Shown: positions 36,589-46,437, numbered from the stretch's first letter. The stretch: 64,000 nt of DNA from Stutzerimonas stutzeri (GCF_009789555.1 NZ_CP046902.1:484001-548000), one strand, 5' to 3'. Numbers and translations are program-made. The notes: generated by a model from the sequence alone, not told the origin.

Positions 36589-37488
36589 TTAGTGTCGGGT
36601 GCCGGAAGGCCCTTCGATGCCCGCGCCGGCAAACAGCTGGGCGACATCGGCAGCATCGAAACGATAGCTGTGATTACAGAACTGGCAATCGATCGTGATC
36701 GCGCCGCCCTGCTCCTCGAGCAGCTGTTGGGCGTCATGCTGGCCGAGGCTCACCACGGCGTTGGCCGAGCGTTCGCGCGAGCAGCTGCAGCGGAACGTGA
36801 TCGGGCGCGGCTCGAATAACCGGACCTGCTCTTCATGATAAAGACGGTGCAATACGGTCTGGGTGTCCAGGGCCAGCAATTCCTCTGTCGACAAGGTGTC
36901 GGCCAGCGTGCGCAGATGCTGCCAGCTGGCCTCTCTAGCCTCGCCATCGCGAATGCGATCGGCCGGCAACTGCTGCAGCAACATGCCGCAGGCACGACGC
37001 CCGTCGGCGGCCAGCCAGAAACGTGTCGGCAATTGCTCGGACGAGGCGAAATAGCTCGACAGGCTGTCCGCCAGGTCGACGCCGTCCAACGCGACGATTC
37101 CCTGATAGCGCTGGCCGTTGGCGGGGTCGATGGTCATCGCCAGCACCCCGTCGGGCATCAGCTCGGCCAGCGTGGCCCCCGGGGCCAGTTGTTCGGCGTG
37201 ATAGCGGGCAATGCCGCGCAGTTCCCGGTCGCTCGAACACTCCACCATCAGCAGAGGCACCGCACCGGCCGATCGCGCCTGAAGCACCATCAGGCCATCG
37301 AATTTCAGCGTGCCGACCAACAGGGCGGCGGCGGCGAGCAGCTCGCCCAGCAGTTGCGCCACCGGCTCGGGATACGGGTGTTTGGCCAGCACCTCGGCAT
37401 AGCTTCGCTCGAGCCCGACCCACTCACCACGCACATCGGTGTCATCGAAAAGGAAACGCTGGGTGTAATCGGAATCGAGCATGGGCAT
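36589..37488 (-). CDS. hslO: 33 kDa redox-regulated chaperonin Hsp33
   Basis: HslO is a holdase chaperone switched on when oxidation releases zinc from its four cysteines. The 299-residue protein has the C-terminal zinc site CSC (Cys234, Cys236) and CQFC (Cys268, Cys271), and the N-terminal FLFDDTDVRGEWV block. The frame is open 45 codons upstream from a TTG overlapping hslR, but those residues do not look like Hsp33 and a promoter -10 (TAGAAT, 37586-37581) lies within them. The start codon is uncertain by two residues because there are two nearby ATGs. Confidence 0.94.
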   Translation of the reverse strand: MPMLDSDYTQRFLFDDTDVRGEWVGLERSYAEVLAKHPYPEPVAQLLGELLAAAALLVGTLKFDGLMVLQARSAGAVPLLMVECSSDRELRGIARYHAEQLAPGATLAELMPDGVLAMTIDPANGQRYQGIVALDGVDLADSLSSYFASSEQLPTRFWLAADGRRACGMLLQQLPADRIRDGEAREASWQHLRTLADTLSTEELLALDTQTVLHRLYHEEQVRLFEPRPITFRCSCSRERSANAVVSLGQHDAQQLLEEQGGAITIDCQFCNHSYRFDAADVAQLFAGAGIEGPSGTRH

Positions 37489-37619
37489 GACCAGAGCAGG
37501 TTGAAGGCCGGAGCCAGTGGCTGGGGCGCCGAGCGTGATCGGCTCGGTCAACGCCCACGGCGCCTGAAAGAAGGGACCGCATTCTAGGTCGAAAGTCGCG
37601 ACTCTCCAACCGCTGCCGC

Positions 37620-38015
37620 TCAACCGGCGTCGGAGCGAAACCGCTGCAAGGCACGCCGCTGCTTCTTGCTCGGCTTGCCGTCGGTTTCGACACCCAGGGT
37701 CCCGGCCTTGCGCATCGCGGCGGCATGCTCGCGGCGGGCCAGGCTTTGCGCGGTTTCCTCATACAGCAGTTGTGCTTCTGGCGCGCCTCGGCGTACCGAA
37801 GACAGCGCCCGGATGACCACGGTGCGCTCGTCGAATCCGGCTCGAATCACCAGCTCCTCACCGATTCTGGGTTCCTTGCCCGGCTTGCAACGTTCGCCAC
37901 GGCAATGCACCTTGCCGGCCTCGATGGCGGCCTTTGCCAGGGCGCGCGTCTTGAAGAAACGCGCGGCCCATAACCATTTGTCCAACCGGACCTTGCCATC
38001 GTCTTTTTCGCTCAT
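37620..38015 (-). CDS. hslR: Ribosome-associated heat shock protein Hsp15 (S4 domain)
   Basis: Hsp15 binds 50S subunits carrying a stalled nascent chain and helps recycle them. The 131-residue protein starts with an S4 RNA-binding domain (VRLDKWLWAARFFKTRALAK, then GKVHCRGERCKPGK) and ends in a basic tail. It is upstream of hslO on the same strand, as in other gammaproteobacteria, although here 131 bases separate them. It is divergent from rimB. Confidence 0.95.
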   Translation of the reverse strand: MSEKDDGKVRLDKWLWAARFFKTRALAKAAIEAGKVHCRGERCKPGKEPRIGEELVIRAGFDERTVVIRALSSVRRGAPEAQLLYEETAQSLARREHAAAMRKAGTLGVETDGKPSKKQRRALQRFRSDAG

Positions 38016-38118
38016 CGCTCAACTCGGTCAGCCGTCGTGTTGTCATAGAGTCGTACAGGTAGATGCGGTTGTCATGCACCCCGTCTAGAATGCGCGGAAA
38101 TCTACTGGATACCTGTTT

Positions 38119-38586
38119 TTGAACGAACCCGACCCTCAGATAATCATCGGTTTGCGCGAATGGATCGCCCTGCCCGAACTTGGCGTGGTCGGGCTGCGCG
38201 CGAAAATCGATACCGGCGCCAGCACCTCTGCCTTGCATGCCACCGATATCAGCGAATTCGAACGCGGCGGCAAACGCTGGGTCCGATTCACCGCACACCT
38301 TGGCACGCTGGTGCAGCGACGCCACCGCTGCGAAGCGCCGCTCGTCACCCGCAAGATCATCAAAAGCTCCAACGGCCAGGTTCAGACCCGCTATGTGGTG
38401 CGCACACTGCTGGCGCTGGGCACGCATCTGTGGCCGGTGGAATTTACCCTTACCTGTCGAAAGACCATGCGCTATCGCCTGCTGTTGGGATCAAAAGCCC
38501 TGATGGACGGCAAATGGCTGGTCGACCCTGCTCGCACCTACGTGCAGGAAAAACCCCAGACCCTTACCTCTCCCGGTGCCCAATGA
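38119..38586 (+). CDS. rimB: Retropepsin-like zinc protease RimB
   Basis: The 155-residue protein has the aspartic-protease-like DTGASTSALH motif (Asp31) of the ATP-dependent zinc protease family (DUF785/RimB). In Pseudomonas, RimB is reported to cleave glutamate residues that RimK adds to ribosomal protein S6. The start codon is TTG, the only fit for the family N-terminus; the ribosome-binding site (GGAT) is weak. It overlaps rimK by 4 bases (ATGA). The third member of the rimABK locus, rimA, is not next to it here. Confidence 0.88.
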   Translation: MNEPDPQIIIGLREWIALPELGVVGLRAKIDTGASTSALHATDISEFERGGKRWVRFTAHLGTLVQRRHRCEAPLVTRKIIKSSNGQVQTRYVVRTLLALGTHLWPVEFTLTCRKTMRYRLLLGSKALMDGKWLVDPARTYVQEKPQTLTSPGAQ

Positions 38587-39488
38587 AAATCGCCGTGCTG
38601 TCGCGCAACCCACGCTTGTATTCGACCCGCCGCCTGGTAGAAGCCGGCCAGCAACGTGGCCATGAAGTGGTGGTGATCGACACCCTGCGCGCCTACATGA
38701 ACATCGCCAGCCACAAGCCGCAGATCCACTATCGTGGTCGTCCGCTCGAAGGGTTCGATGCGGTGATCCCGCGGATCGGCGCCTCTGTCACCTTCTACGG
38801 CTGCGCGGTGCTGCGCCAGTTCGAGATGCAGGGCGTGTTCCCGCTCAACGAGTCGGTGGCCATCGCTCGCTCGCGGGACAAGCTGCGCTCGCTGCAGTTG
38901 CTCGCGCGGCGCGGCATCGGCCTGCCGGTGACCGGATTCGCGCACTCACCCGACGATATCGCCGACCTGATCCGAATGGTCAACGGCGCGCCGCTGGTGA
39001 TCAAGGTGCTCGAAGGCACCCAGGGCATCGGCGTGGTCATGTGCGAAACCGCCACCGCCGCCGAATCGGTCATCGAAGCATTCATGGGCCTGAAACAGGA
39101 CATCATGGTGCAGGAATACATCAAAGAGGCCGGTGGCGCCGATATCCGCTGTTTCGTCGTGGGCGACAAGGTGATCGCCGCGATGAAACGCCAAGCCAAG
39201 CCCGGAGAGTTCCGCTCCAACCTGCACCGTGGGGGCACCGCCAGCCTGATCAAGATCACCCCGGAAGAACGCATGACCGCCATTCGCGCGGCCAAGGTGA
39301 TGGGCCTGAGCGTGGCAGGCGTCGATATCCTGCGCTCCAATCACGGCCCGCTGGTGATGGAAGTGAACTCCTCGCCGGGCCTGGCAGGGATCGAAGAAAC
39401 CACCGGCAAGGATGTCGCCGGACTGATCATCCAGTACCTGGAAAAGAACGCCGGCCCGCACCTGACCAGAACCAAGGGAAAGGGCTAG
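38583..39488 (+). CDS. rimK: Ribosomal protein S6 glutamate ligase RimK
   Basis: RimK adds glutamate residues to the C-terminus of S6 using ATP, thereby altering ribosome behaviour. The 301-residue ATP-grasp protein begins MKIAVLSRNPRLYSTRRL and has VIKVLEGTQGIGVV (ATP lid), MVQEYIKEAGGADIRCFVVG and MEVNSSPGL with metal ligands near its end. The length is normal. Its start overlaps the rimB stop by 4 bases. It converges on envZ. Confidence 0.96.
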   Translation: MKIAVLSRNPRLYSTRRLVEAGQQRGHEVVVIDTLRAYMNIASHKPQIHYRGRPLEGFDAVIPRIGASVTFYGCAVLRQFEMQGVFPLNESVAIARSRDKLRSLQLLARRGIGLPVTGFAHSPDDIADLIRMVNGAPLVIKVLEGTQGIGVVMCETATAAESVIEAFMGLKQDIMVQEYIKEAGGADIRCFVVGDKVIAAMKRQAKPGEFRSNLHRGGTASLIKITPEERMTAIRAAKVMGLSVAGVDILRSNHGPLVMEVNSSPGLAGIEETTGKDVAGLIIQYLEKNAGPHLTRTKGKG

Positions 39489-39539
39489 GCAAGCGCCGGA
39501 CGCCGGAACAACCGCCGGACCGGCCGGCTGCTGGCGCGC

Positions 39540-40859
39540 CTATTCCTTCCTCGCATCCCGAGGCAGCAGCAGGCCCAGCGGCAGGCTCACGCGCGCCTCC
39601 AGCCCACCGCCTTCGCGGTTGCGCAACTCGACCACGCCGCCGTGCTGCGAGGCGATGCGCTTGACGATCGCCAACCCCAGCCCGGCGCCCTGCCCACCGC
39701 GCGCGCGGTCGCCGCGGATGAACGGATTGAAGATTTCCCCCAGTTCGCCCGGATCGATGCCGACCCCACGGTCAAGCACGCTGAGCACCACATAGGGCGC
39801 GCTGCTGTCGCCGGAGACATGCGCGGCGACTTCGACGCCGTGGCCGCCGTAGCGCAGGGCGTTCTCGATGAGGTTGACCAGCAGTCGCTTGATCGACACC
39901 CGACGCAGCGCCAGCGGCGGCATCGGCTCGACGCACAACCGTACGTTTTCGCTGTACTGGTTGTAGGGCGCCACCACTTCGCGCACCAGTTCACCGAGGT
40001 CGACGCTTTCGACCGGCTCGTCGCTGCCGTCGCGGACGAAGGCGAGAAACTGGTCGAGAATGGCGTTCATGTCCTCGATATCGCGCACCATGTCTTCGGT
40101 GAGCTCGGAGTCGCTGGTCATCAGCTCCAGCGACAGGCGCAGGCGGGTCAGTGGCGTGCGCAGGTCGTGGGAGACCCCGGCGAGCATCAATTCGCGCTCG
40201 CGGCCAGCCTGCTCGACATCTTCGGCCATCTGGTTGAAGGCGCGATAGACCTCTGTCATCTCGCTCGGCGTATCGCTGATGGGAAGCCGCACACGTCGGC
40301 CCTTGCCGATCTGCCGGGCCGCATAGACCAGGCGCTTGAGCGGCAGGTTGAGCTGGCTGACGAAAATCCACGCCGCCGCGGTGGACAGCAGGCCGATGCC
40401 GAGGAACCAGCCGAGCACGCTCCAGATCCGTTGTCCGCGCAGCGGATACGCGTAAAGCGGCACCTGCAGCCAGTCTGGCCCGAGGCTTGGGGCCCGTACC
40501 CAGATCGCCGTCTGCGGCTGAATACGCACCCGCACTTCGGTTTCGATACCCAGTTCGGTCTGCATCTGGCGCTGGAAGATTTCCGTGTAGGGCCAGTGGT
40601 ATTCGCTGGGCGGCACGTCGGCGGCGCTGACCCGCTGCAGGCCGGCCGCCTCCGCAATGCGCTCGCGGTTCTGCTCGTCGGCCGCCCAGTAGGCGCGCAG
40701 TGTCAAGGCCGCTCCGTGGCTGTACTGGCGGTCGACCATGACGTCCTCGTTCATCATCAGGTACACCAGCATCAGTACCTTGGAGAAGAGCACGACGATC
40801 AGCACCATCCAGAGGGTGCGTGCGAAGAAGCTTTGCGGGAACCAGAGCGGGGTTTTCAT
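39540..40859 (-). CDS. envZ: EnvZ/AmgS-type sensor histidine kinase
   Basis: The 439-residue membrane kinase has transmembrane segments at about 13-36 and 145-167 around a periplasmic sensor, a HAMP linker, the phosphoacceptor His231 in GVSHDLRTPLTRL and an ATPase domain with an ENALRYGG N-box. In P. aeruginosa the same pair, AmgRS, responds to envelope stress and aminoglycosides. It is transcribed after ompR with a 99-base gap, longer than the overlap seen in E. coli. Confidence 0.95.
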   Translation of the reverse strand: MKTPLWFPQSFFARTLWMVLIVVLFSKVLMLVYLMMNEDVMVDRQYSHGAALTLRAYWAADEQNRERIAEAAGLQRVSAADVPPSEYHWPYTEIFQRQMQTELGIETEVRVRIQPQTAIWVRAPSLGPDWLQVPLYAYPLRGQRIWSVLGWFLGIGLLSTAAAWIFVSQLNLPLKRLVYAARQIGKGRRVRLPISDTPSEMTEVYRAFNQMAEDVEQAGRERELMLAGVSHDLRTPLTRLRLSLELMTSDSELTEDMVRDIEDMNAILDQFLAFVRDGSDEPVESVDLGELVREVVAPYNQYSENVRLCVEPMPPLALRRVSIKRLLVNLIENALRYGGHGVEVAAHVSGDSSAPYVVLSVLDRGVGIDPGELGEIFNPFIRGDRARGGQGAGLGLAIVKRIASQHGGVVELRNREGGGLEARVSLPLGLLLPRDARKE

Positions 40860-40958
40860 CGGAACGGCAGAGTCAAGCTACGCGCCTCGCGCTACAGGGT
40901 GAACGCAGGGGTGCGTTGGCACCACCGCGCTTGCGGCACATCGCCCAGGGTCTGCCAG

Positions 40959-41693
40959 TCACTTGTTGCCGTCCGGCACGAACACGTAGCCCACGCCCCA
41001 GACGGTCTGGATATAACGCGGTTTGGATGGGTCCGGCTCGATCAACCGACGCAGACGGGAAATCTGCACGTCGATGGAGCGCTCCAGGGCATCCCACTCG
41101 CGACCGCGGGCCAGATTCATCAGCTTGTCGCGGGTCAGCGGCTCACGTGCGTGCTGGACCAGCGCCTTGAGCACGGCAAATTCACCGGTCGTGAGCATGT
41201 GTACCTGGTCGCCCTTCTTCAGCTCGCGAGTGCCGAGAAACAACTCGTAGTCACCGAAGGTCACCGTCTGGTCCTCACTGCCTGGCGCCCCCGGCACGAC
41301 AGGCGCCTGGCGGCGCAGCACCGCACGAATCCGCGCCAGCAGCTCGCGCGGATTGAAAGGTTTGGCGAGGTAGTCGTCTGCGCCCTGCTCCAGTCCCTGA
41401 ATCCGGCTGGCCTCGTCGCCCTTGGCGGTGAGCATGATGATCGGGATCTGGTTGCCACTCGCACGCAGCCGGCCGCAGGCGGAAAGGCCGTCCTCACCGG
41501 GCATCATCAGGTCCAGCACGACCAGGTGGAACAGCTCGCGGCTGAGCAGGCGGTCCATCTGCTCGGCGCTCTCCACGGTGCGTACGCGATAGCCCTGCTC
41601 GTCGAGAAAGCGCTCGAGCAGGCGCCGCAGACGCGCGTCGTCATCGACTATCAGAATCTTTTCGCCTTCGCTGGCGGACGCAGTGCTGCTCAT
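40959..41693 (-). CDS. ompR: OmpR/AmgR-type response regulator
   Basis: The 244-residue protein has a receiver (KILIVDDDARLRRLLERFL, phosphoacceptor Asp61, Lys in LAKPFNPREL) and a C-terminal winged helix (REPLTRDKLMNLARGREWDALER, then RYIQTVWGVGYVFVPDG). It is phosphorylated by EnvZ and acts on envelope genes. The frame extends 55 codons upstream but MSSTASASEGEKILIVDDD is the natural start. It diverges from tex across 280 bases. Confidence 0.96.
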   Translation of the reverse strand: MSSTASASEGEKILIVDDDARLRRLLERFLDEQGYRVRTVESAEQMDRLLSRELFHLVVLDLMMPGEDGLSACGRLRASGNQIPIIMLTAKGDEASRIQGLEQGADDYLAKPFNPRELLARIRAVLRRQAPVVPGAPGSEDQTVTFGDYELFLGTRELKKGDQVHMLTTGEFAVLKALVQHAREPLTRDKLMNLARGREWDALERSIDVQISRLRRLIEPDPSKPRYIQTVWGVGYVFVPDGNK

Positions 41694-41975
41694 GGGAACC
41701 CCCGAAAAATTCATCGGCGCATTATGCGCGCAGTGAGACAAACGCAACTGGCAGCCATTGTTAGCAGATTTTGCGGAACAGGCGGCCAGGAACCGGACTT
41801 TGAACAGCGCATCGGCCCCTGTCTTGCGGCGATCGATCGATACCGATAGAACGCGCAACAGGTGGCTCTGTCAGGTTTTTCGTCCAGCTTCGAGCTTCAC
41901 GCTTGCCGCTGCCTTTATAATCCCGCCCTTTCGCGCAGGCTCGGCCTGCATGGTTTGACTGACCCAGGTAGGTTC

Positions 41976-44294
41976 ATGGACAGCATCAATTCCCGCATCG
42001 CCGCAGAACTGGGCGTGCGCCCGCAACAGGTTGCCGCCACCGTGGCGCTGCTCGACGAAGGGTCCACCGTGCCCTTCATCGCCCGTTACCGCAAGGAAGT
42101 CACCGGCAGCCTGGATGACACCCAGCTGCGTACGCTCGAAGAGCGCCTGCGCTACCTTCGCGAGCTGGACGACCGTCGCGTCTCGATCCTGGCCAGCATC
42201 GAGGAACAAGGCAAGCTCACGCCCGAACTGAAGCGCGAGATCGACCTCGCCGACACCAAGACCCGGCTCGAAGACCTCTACCTGCCCTATAAGCAGAAGC
42301 GCCGCACCAAGGGCCAGATTGCCCTGGAAGCCGGGCTCGGCGAGCTGGCCGACGCGATATTCGCTGATCCCGAGCTGAATCCGGATACCGAGGCCGCGCG
42401 CTTCGTCGATGCCGAAAAGGGCTTCGCCGACATCAAGGCCGTCCTCGAAGGTGCCAAGTACATCCTCATGGAGCGCTTCGCCGAAGATGCCAACCTGCTG
42501 GCCAAGCTGCGCGACTTTTTGACCCACAACGCCACCCTGAGCGCGCGTCTGATAGCGGGAAAGGAAAACGAAGGCGCCAAGTTCAGCGACTATTTTGAGC
42601 ACGACGAACCGCTCAAGAGTGTGCCGTCGCATCGCGCCCTGGCGATTTTCCGTGGCCGCAACGAGGGTGTGCTCAGCGTCAGCCTGAAAGTCGGCGACGA
42701 AGCCCCGGGCACCCTGCACCCGGGCGAGGTGATGATCGGCGAGCGCTTCGGCATCGCCAACCGTGGCCGTGCGGCGGACAAGTGGCTCAGTGAAGTGGTG
42801 CGCTGGACCTGGAAGGTCAAGCTCTACACTCATCTGGAAACCGATCTGCTCGGCGAGCTTCGGGAAAAGGCCGAGGACGATGCCATCGGCGTGTTCGCCC
42901 GCAACATGCATGACCTGCTGCTGGCTGCGCCGGCTGGCCCGCGCGCCACCCTCGGCCTCGACCCGGGCCTGCGTACCGGCTGCAAGGTGGCGGTGGTCGA
43001 TGCCACCGGCAAACTGCTCGATACCGCGACCGTCTATCCACACGCCCCGCGCAACGACTGGGACGGCACGTTGGCGGTGCTGGCCCGGCTCTGCGCCAAA
43101 CACAGCGTCGATCTGATCGCCATCGGCAATGGCACCGCCAGCCGCGAAACCGACAAACTCGCGGCCGACCTGATCAAGCAGGTGCCGGGCCTCAAGCTGA
43201 CCAAGGTGATGGTGTCCGAAGCCGGCGCCTCGGTGTACTCGGCGTCGGAACTGGCCGCCAAGGAGTTCCCGGATCTGGACGTGTCGATCAGAGGCGCGGT
43301 CTCCATCGCCCGCCGCTTGCAGGACCCGCTCGCCGAGCTGGTGAAGATCGAACCCAAGGCCATCGGCGTCGGCCAGTATCAGCACGACGTGTCACAACTC
43401 AAGCTGGCACGCTCGCTGGATGCGGTGGTCGAAGATTGCGTGAACGCCGTCGGTGTCGACGTCAACACCGCCTCGGTAGCCTTGTTGGCGCGCATCTCCG
43501 GCTTGAATACCACGCTTGCGCAGAACATCGTCGCCTATCGTGACGCCAATGGCGCCTTCGCCGCGCGCAGCGAGCTGAAGAAGGTGCCACGCCTGGGGGA
43601 AAAAACCTTCGAGCAGGCCGCCGGCTTCCTGCGCGTGATGAATGGCAGCAATCCCTTGGACGCCTCGGCCGTGCATCCGGAAACCTACCCACTGGTCAAG
43701 CGCATCGCGTCCGATACCGGTCGCGATATCCGCTCGCTGATCGGTGATTCGGCGTTTCTCAAGCGCCTGGACCCGAAGCAGTTCACCGATGAACACTTCG
43801 GCCTGGTCACCGTCAGCGACATCCTTCAGGAACTGGAAAAACCCGGTCGCGACCCGCGCCCGGAATTCAAGACCGCCGAGTTCCAGGACGGCGTCGAGAA
43901 ACTCAGCGACCTCACGCCCGGCATGGTGCTCGAAGGCGTGGTGACCAACGTGACCAACTTTGGTGCATTCGTCGATATCGGTGTCCACCAGGATGGGCTG
44001 GTGCACATCTCCGCCCTGTCGGAGAAGTTCGTCAAGGACCCCTACGAGGTGGTCAAGGCCGGCGACATTGTGAAAGTCAAAGTCATGGAGGTCGACATCC
44101 CGCGCCAGCGCGTCGGGTTGTCCATGCGCATGAGCGACACCCCAGGCGAGAAGGCCGACACGATGCGGGGCGGCAACAACCGGGGCGGCCAGGCGCGCGG
44201 CGAGCGCAAGCCCGCCAAGCCAGAAACCAGGCCGGCACCGGCCAACAACGCCATGGCGGCACTGTTCGCCAATGCCAAGAGCCTGAGGAAATAA
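41976..44294 (+). CDS. tex: Transcription accessory protein Tex
   Basis: Tex is a conserved cytoplasmic nucleic-acid-binding protein linked to transcription and toxin expression. The 772-residue protein has the Tex N-terminal region (VPFIARYRKEVTGSLDD), a YqgF/RuvX-like nuclease-fold core, helix-hairpin-helix motifs (GLNTTLAQNIVAYRDANG) and a C-terminal S1 domain from about residue 648 (VVTNVTNFGAFVDIGVHQDG). A Gly/Arg-rich tail follows. The start at AGGTAGG-TTC-ATG lies 38 codons within the longest frame. A thioesterase gene begins 2 bases after its stop. Confidence 0.97.
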   Translation: MDSINSRIAAELGVRPQQVAATVALLDEGSTVPFIARYRKEVTGSLDDTQLRTLEERLRYLRELDDRRVSILASIEEQGKLTPELKREIDLADTKTRLEDLYLPYKQKRRTKGQIALEAGLGELADAIFADPELNPDTEAARFVDAEKGFADIKAVLEGAKYILMERFAEDANLLAKLRDFLTHNATLSARLIAGKENEGAKFSDYFEHDEPLKSVPSHRALAIFRGRNEGVLSVSLKVGDEAPGTLHPGEVMIGERFGIANRGRAADKWLSEVVRWTWKVKLYTHLETDLLGELREKAEDDAIGVFARNMHDLLLAAPAGPRATLGLDPGLRTGCKVAVVDATGKLLDTATVYPHAPRNDWDGTLAVLARLCAKHSVDLIAIGNGTASRETDKLAADLIKQVPGLKLTKVMVSEAGASVYSASELAAKEFPDLDVSIRGAVSIARRLQDPLAELVKIEPKAIGVGQYQHDVSQLKLARSLDAVVEDCVNAVGVDVNTASVALLARISGLNTTLAQNIVAYRDANGAFAARSELKKVPRLGEKTFEQAAGFLRVMNGSNPLDASAVHPETYPLVKRIASDTGRDIRSLIGDSAFLKRLDPKQFTDEHFGLVTVSDILQELEKPGRDPRPEFKTAEFQDGVEKLSDLTPGMVLEGVVTNVTNFGAFVDIGVHQDGLVHISALSEKFVKDPYEVVKAGDIVKVKVMEVDIPRQRVGLSMRMSDTPGEKADTMRGGNNRGGQARGERKPAKPETRPAPANNAMAALFANAKSLRK

Positions 44295-44296
44295 AC

Positions 44297-44683
44297 GTGC
44301 GCGAAGTCGAAACGGTGGGAAGCAGCAGCGCCTTCGGGCGCCTGCTGGGCCTTGAGATTCTCAAGGCCGAAAACGGCGAAGCGGTGCTGCGCCTGGTGAT
44401 GCACGACGGCCTGCGCAACCTGCACGGCAAGCTGCACGGCGGCGCACTGTTCTCGCTGATCGACACGGCCATGGGCCAGGCCAGCCACAGTCTGAACGGC
44501 GGCGAGCCGAACAGCGTGACGCTCGAATGCAAGGTCAACTACATCCGCCCGGTTACCGACGGCGAGCTGCTTTGCCGCGCCTGGGTGGTGCATGGCGGAC
44601 GCCGCACCCAAGTGCTGGAGGCCGAAGTTCATCTCGGCGAGAAGCTCGTGGCCAAGGCGCAATCGACCTTCGCCTGCCTTTGA
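44297..44683 (+). CDS. PaaI-like hotdog thioesterase
   Basis: The 128-residue protein has the PaaI-family signature HGGALFSLIDTAMGQA near residue 47, in which the Asp or Glu and His activate water on acyl-CoA. The start codon is GTG, with GAGGAAATAAAC upstream overlapping the end of tex. Close spacing (2 bases) shows that it is co-transcribed with tex. The acyl-CoA substrate is unknown; it may recycle CoA from aromatic or short-chain thioesters. Confidence 0.9.
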   Translation: MREVETVGSSSAFGRLLGLEILKAENGEAVLRLVMHDGLRNLHGKLHGGALFSLIDTAMGQASHSLNGGEPNSVTLECKVNYIRPVTDGELLCRAWVVHGGRRTQVLEAEVHLGEKLVAKAQSTFACL

Positions 44684-44685
44684 GT

Positions 44686-44723
44686 GCACGCGGGGCATAT
44701 GCGCGCCCCGCCGTGCTTCTTCT
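44686..44723 (+). terminator. Terminator after the tex-thioesterase pair
   Basis: GCACG-CGGGGC (44686-44696) pairs with GCCCCG-C-CGTGC (44705-44716) with one bulged C, then TTCTTCTT. It starts 3 bases past the thioesterase stop, so it is a convincing end. Confidence 0.75.
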
Positions 44724-44795
44724 TGATGCCTGTGGCTTGAAGCTTGTCACTCGCCGCCCCATATTGTGCCGACTGATGCGTGAAGGAACCCAAAC

Positions 44796-46385
44796 TTGAG
44801 CGACCTCCTCTCCCACCGCCTGGCATTGCTGGCCGAGCACCCCAACCTTGAGCTGCTCTCACAATGCCTGCACGGGATCGAACGCGAGTGCCTGCGCGTC
44901 GACGGTCAGGGCGCGCTGGCAATGACACCGCACCCTCGCGCGCTGGGCTCGGCACTCACGCATCCGAAGATCACCACCGATTATTCCGAGGCGCTGCTGG
45001 AGTTCATCACCGGCACCGAGACCGACCCGCAGCGAACGCTGGCCGAACTGGACGCGATTCATCGCTACACCTACAGCAAGCTTGGCGATGAATTTCTCTG
45101 GAGCCCGTCGATGCCCGGCCATTTGCCGGAAGAGTCGCAGATCCCGATCGCCGAGTACGGCAGTTCGAATATCGGTCGGCTCAAGTATGTCTACCGGCAG
45201 GGGCTGGCGCTGCGCTACGGCAAGACCATGCAGTGCATCGCCGGCATCCACTACAACTTCTCGCTGCCCGAGGCGCTGTGGTCGTTGCTCCAGGCCGACG
45301 AGGATGACCAGCGCTCGCCTCAGGACTACCAGTCCTGGCGCTATATCGCGCTGATCCGCAACTTCCGTCGCTACAGCTGGCTGCTGATGTACCTGTTCGG
45401 CGCCTCGCCCGCACTGGATGCGAGCTTCATGCGGGGCCGCGCGCACCAGTTGCAGCAACTCGATGACGACACGCTCTACCTGCCTTGGGCGACCAGCCTG
45501 CGCATGAGCGACCTGGGCTACCAGAGTAACGCCCAGGCCGGCCTGACGCCCTGCTACGATGACCTGCCGAGCTATACCAGCAGCCTGCACAACGCGGTCT
45601 CGACGCCCTACCCCGAATACGCGGCGCTGGGCACCAAGGATGCGGATGGCCGTTGGCAACAGCTCAACACCAACATCCTGCAGATCGAAAACGAGTACTA
45701 CTCGAACATCCGCCCCAAGCGTGTCACTGCCACCGGCGAGCGCCCGCTGCATGCCTTGCGCTCGCGCGGCATCCAGTACATCGAAGTGCGCTGCCTGGAC
45801 ATCAACCCCTTCCTGCCGTTGGGCATCGACGTCTGCGAGGCCCGCTTCCTCGATGCCTTCCTGCTGTTCTGTGCGCTGCAGCAGAGCCCCTGCCTTGTCG
45901 AAGGCGAATGCCGCGCCAGTAACGATAACTTCCTCAAGGTGGTCAAGGAGGGCCGCAGGCCTGGGCTGGAACTGCATCGCGGTGGCGAACACGTCACGCT
46001 GCAAGCCTGGGCCCGCGAGCTGATCGATGAGATCGGCAAGGTGGCAGCGGTTCTGGACCAGAGCCACGGCGGCGAACAACATGCCCTGGCCGTGGCCGCC
46101 CAGCAGGCGAAGATCGCCGACAGCTCGCTGACGCCGTCGGCGCAGGTGCTCCATGCGCTACGCAGCAATGGCGAGACGTTCGGCCAGTTCGCCCTGCGCC
46201 AGACTCGCCAGCACGCCGAGAATTTCCGCAGTCGCGCATTGCCCGCCGCAGATGCGGCCTGGTTCGACGGAACTGCGCGCGACTCGCTGGCCCAACAGGC
46301 CGAGATGGAAGCAGGCGATACCCAGGACTTCGACAGCTTTGTCGAGGACTACCAGCGAAGCCTGACCAGCCTGACGCCTTCCTGA
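44796..46385 (+). CDS. gshA: Glutamate-cysteine ligase GshA
   Basis: GshA joins glutamate and cysteine with ATP in the first step of glutathione synthesis. The 529-residue protein matches the proteobacterial class with GIERECLRVD near residue 27, ITTDYSEALLEFITG, CIAGIHYNFSLPEALW and YIEVRCLDINPFLPLGI. The start is TTG, preceded by AAGGAACCCAAAC; the first ATG in frame would remove essential N-terminal sequence. It converges on argA with a 52-base gap. Confidence 0.96.
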   Translation: MSDLLSHRLALLAEHPNLELLSQCLHGIERECLRVDGQGALAMTPHPRALGSALTHPKITTDYSEALLEFITGTETDPQRTLAELDAIHRYTYSKLGDEFLWSPSMPGHLPEESQIPIAEYGSSNIGRLKYVYRQGLALRYGKTMQCIAGIHYNFSLPEALWSLLQADEDDQRSPQDYQSWRYIALIRNFRRYSWLLMYLFGASPALDASFMRGRAHQLQQLDDDTLYLPWATSLRMSDLGYQSNAQAGLTPCYDDLPSYTSSLHNAVSTPYPEYAALGTKDADGRWQQLNTNILQIENEYYSNIRPKRVTATGERPLHALRSRGIQYIEVRCLDINPFLPLGIDVCEARFLDAFLLFCALQQSPCLVEGECRASNDNFLKVVKEGRRPGLELHRGGEHVTLQAWARELIDEIGKVAAVLDQSHGGEQHALAVAAQQAKIADSSLTPSAQVLHALRSNGETFGQFALRQTRQHAENFRSRALPAADAAWFDGTARDSLAQQAEMEAGDTQDFDSFVEDYQRSLTSLTPS

Positions 46386-46437
46386 CCCACAGCCCCATGG
46401 CCGCCCGGACGCGACCATGGGGATCATGCCGCCGCGC

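Noticed and set aside
37489..37623. TTG start of hslO overlapping hslR
   Set aside because: The added residues are not Hsp33-like and include a plausible -10 element for hslO itself.
41871..43385. 504-codon minus-strand frame
   Set aside because: Antisense to tex; no motif and no start signal.
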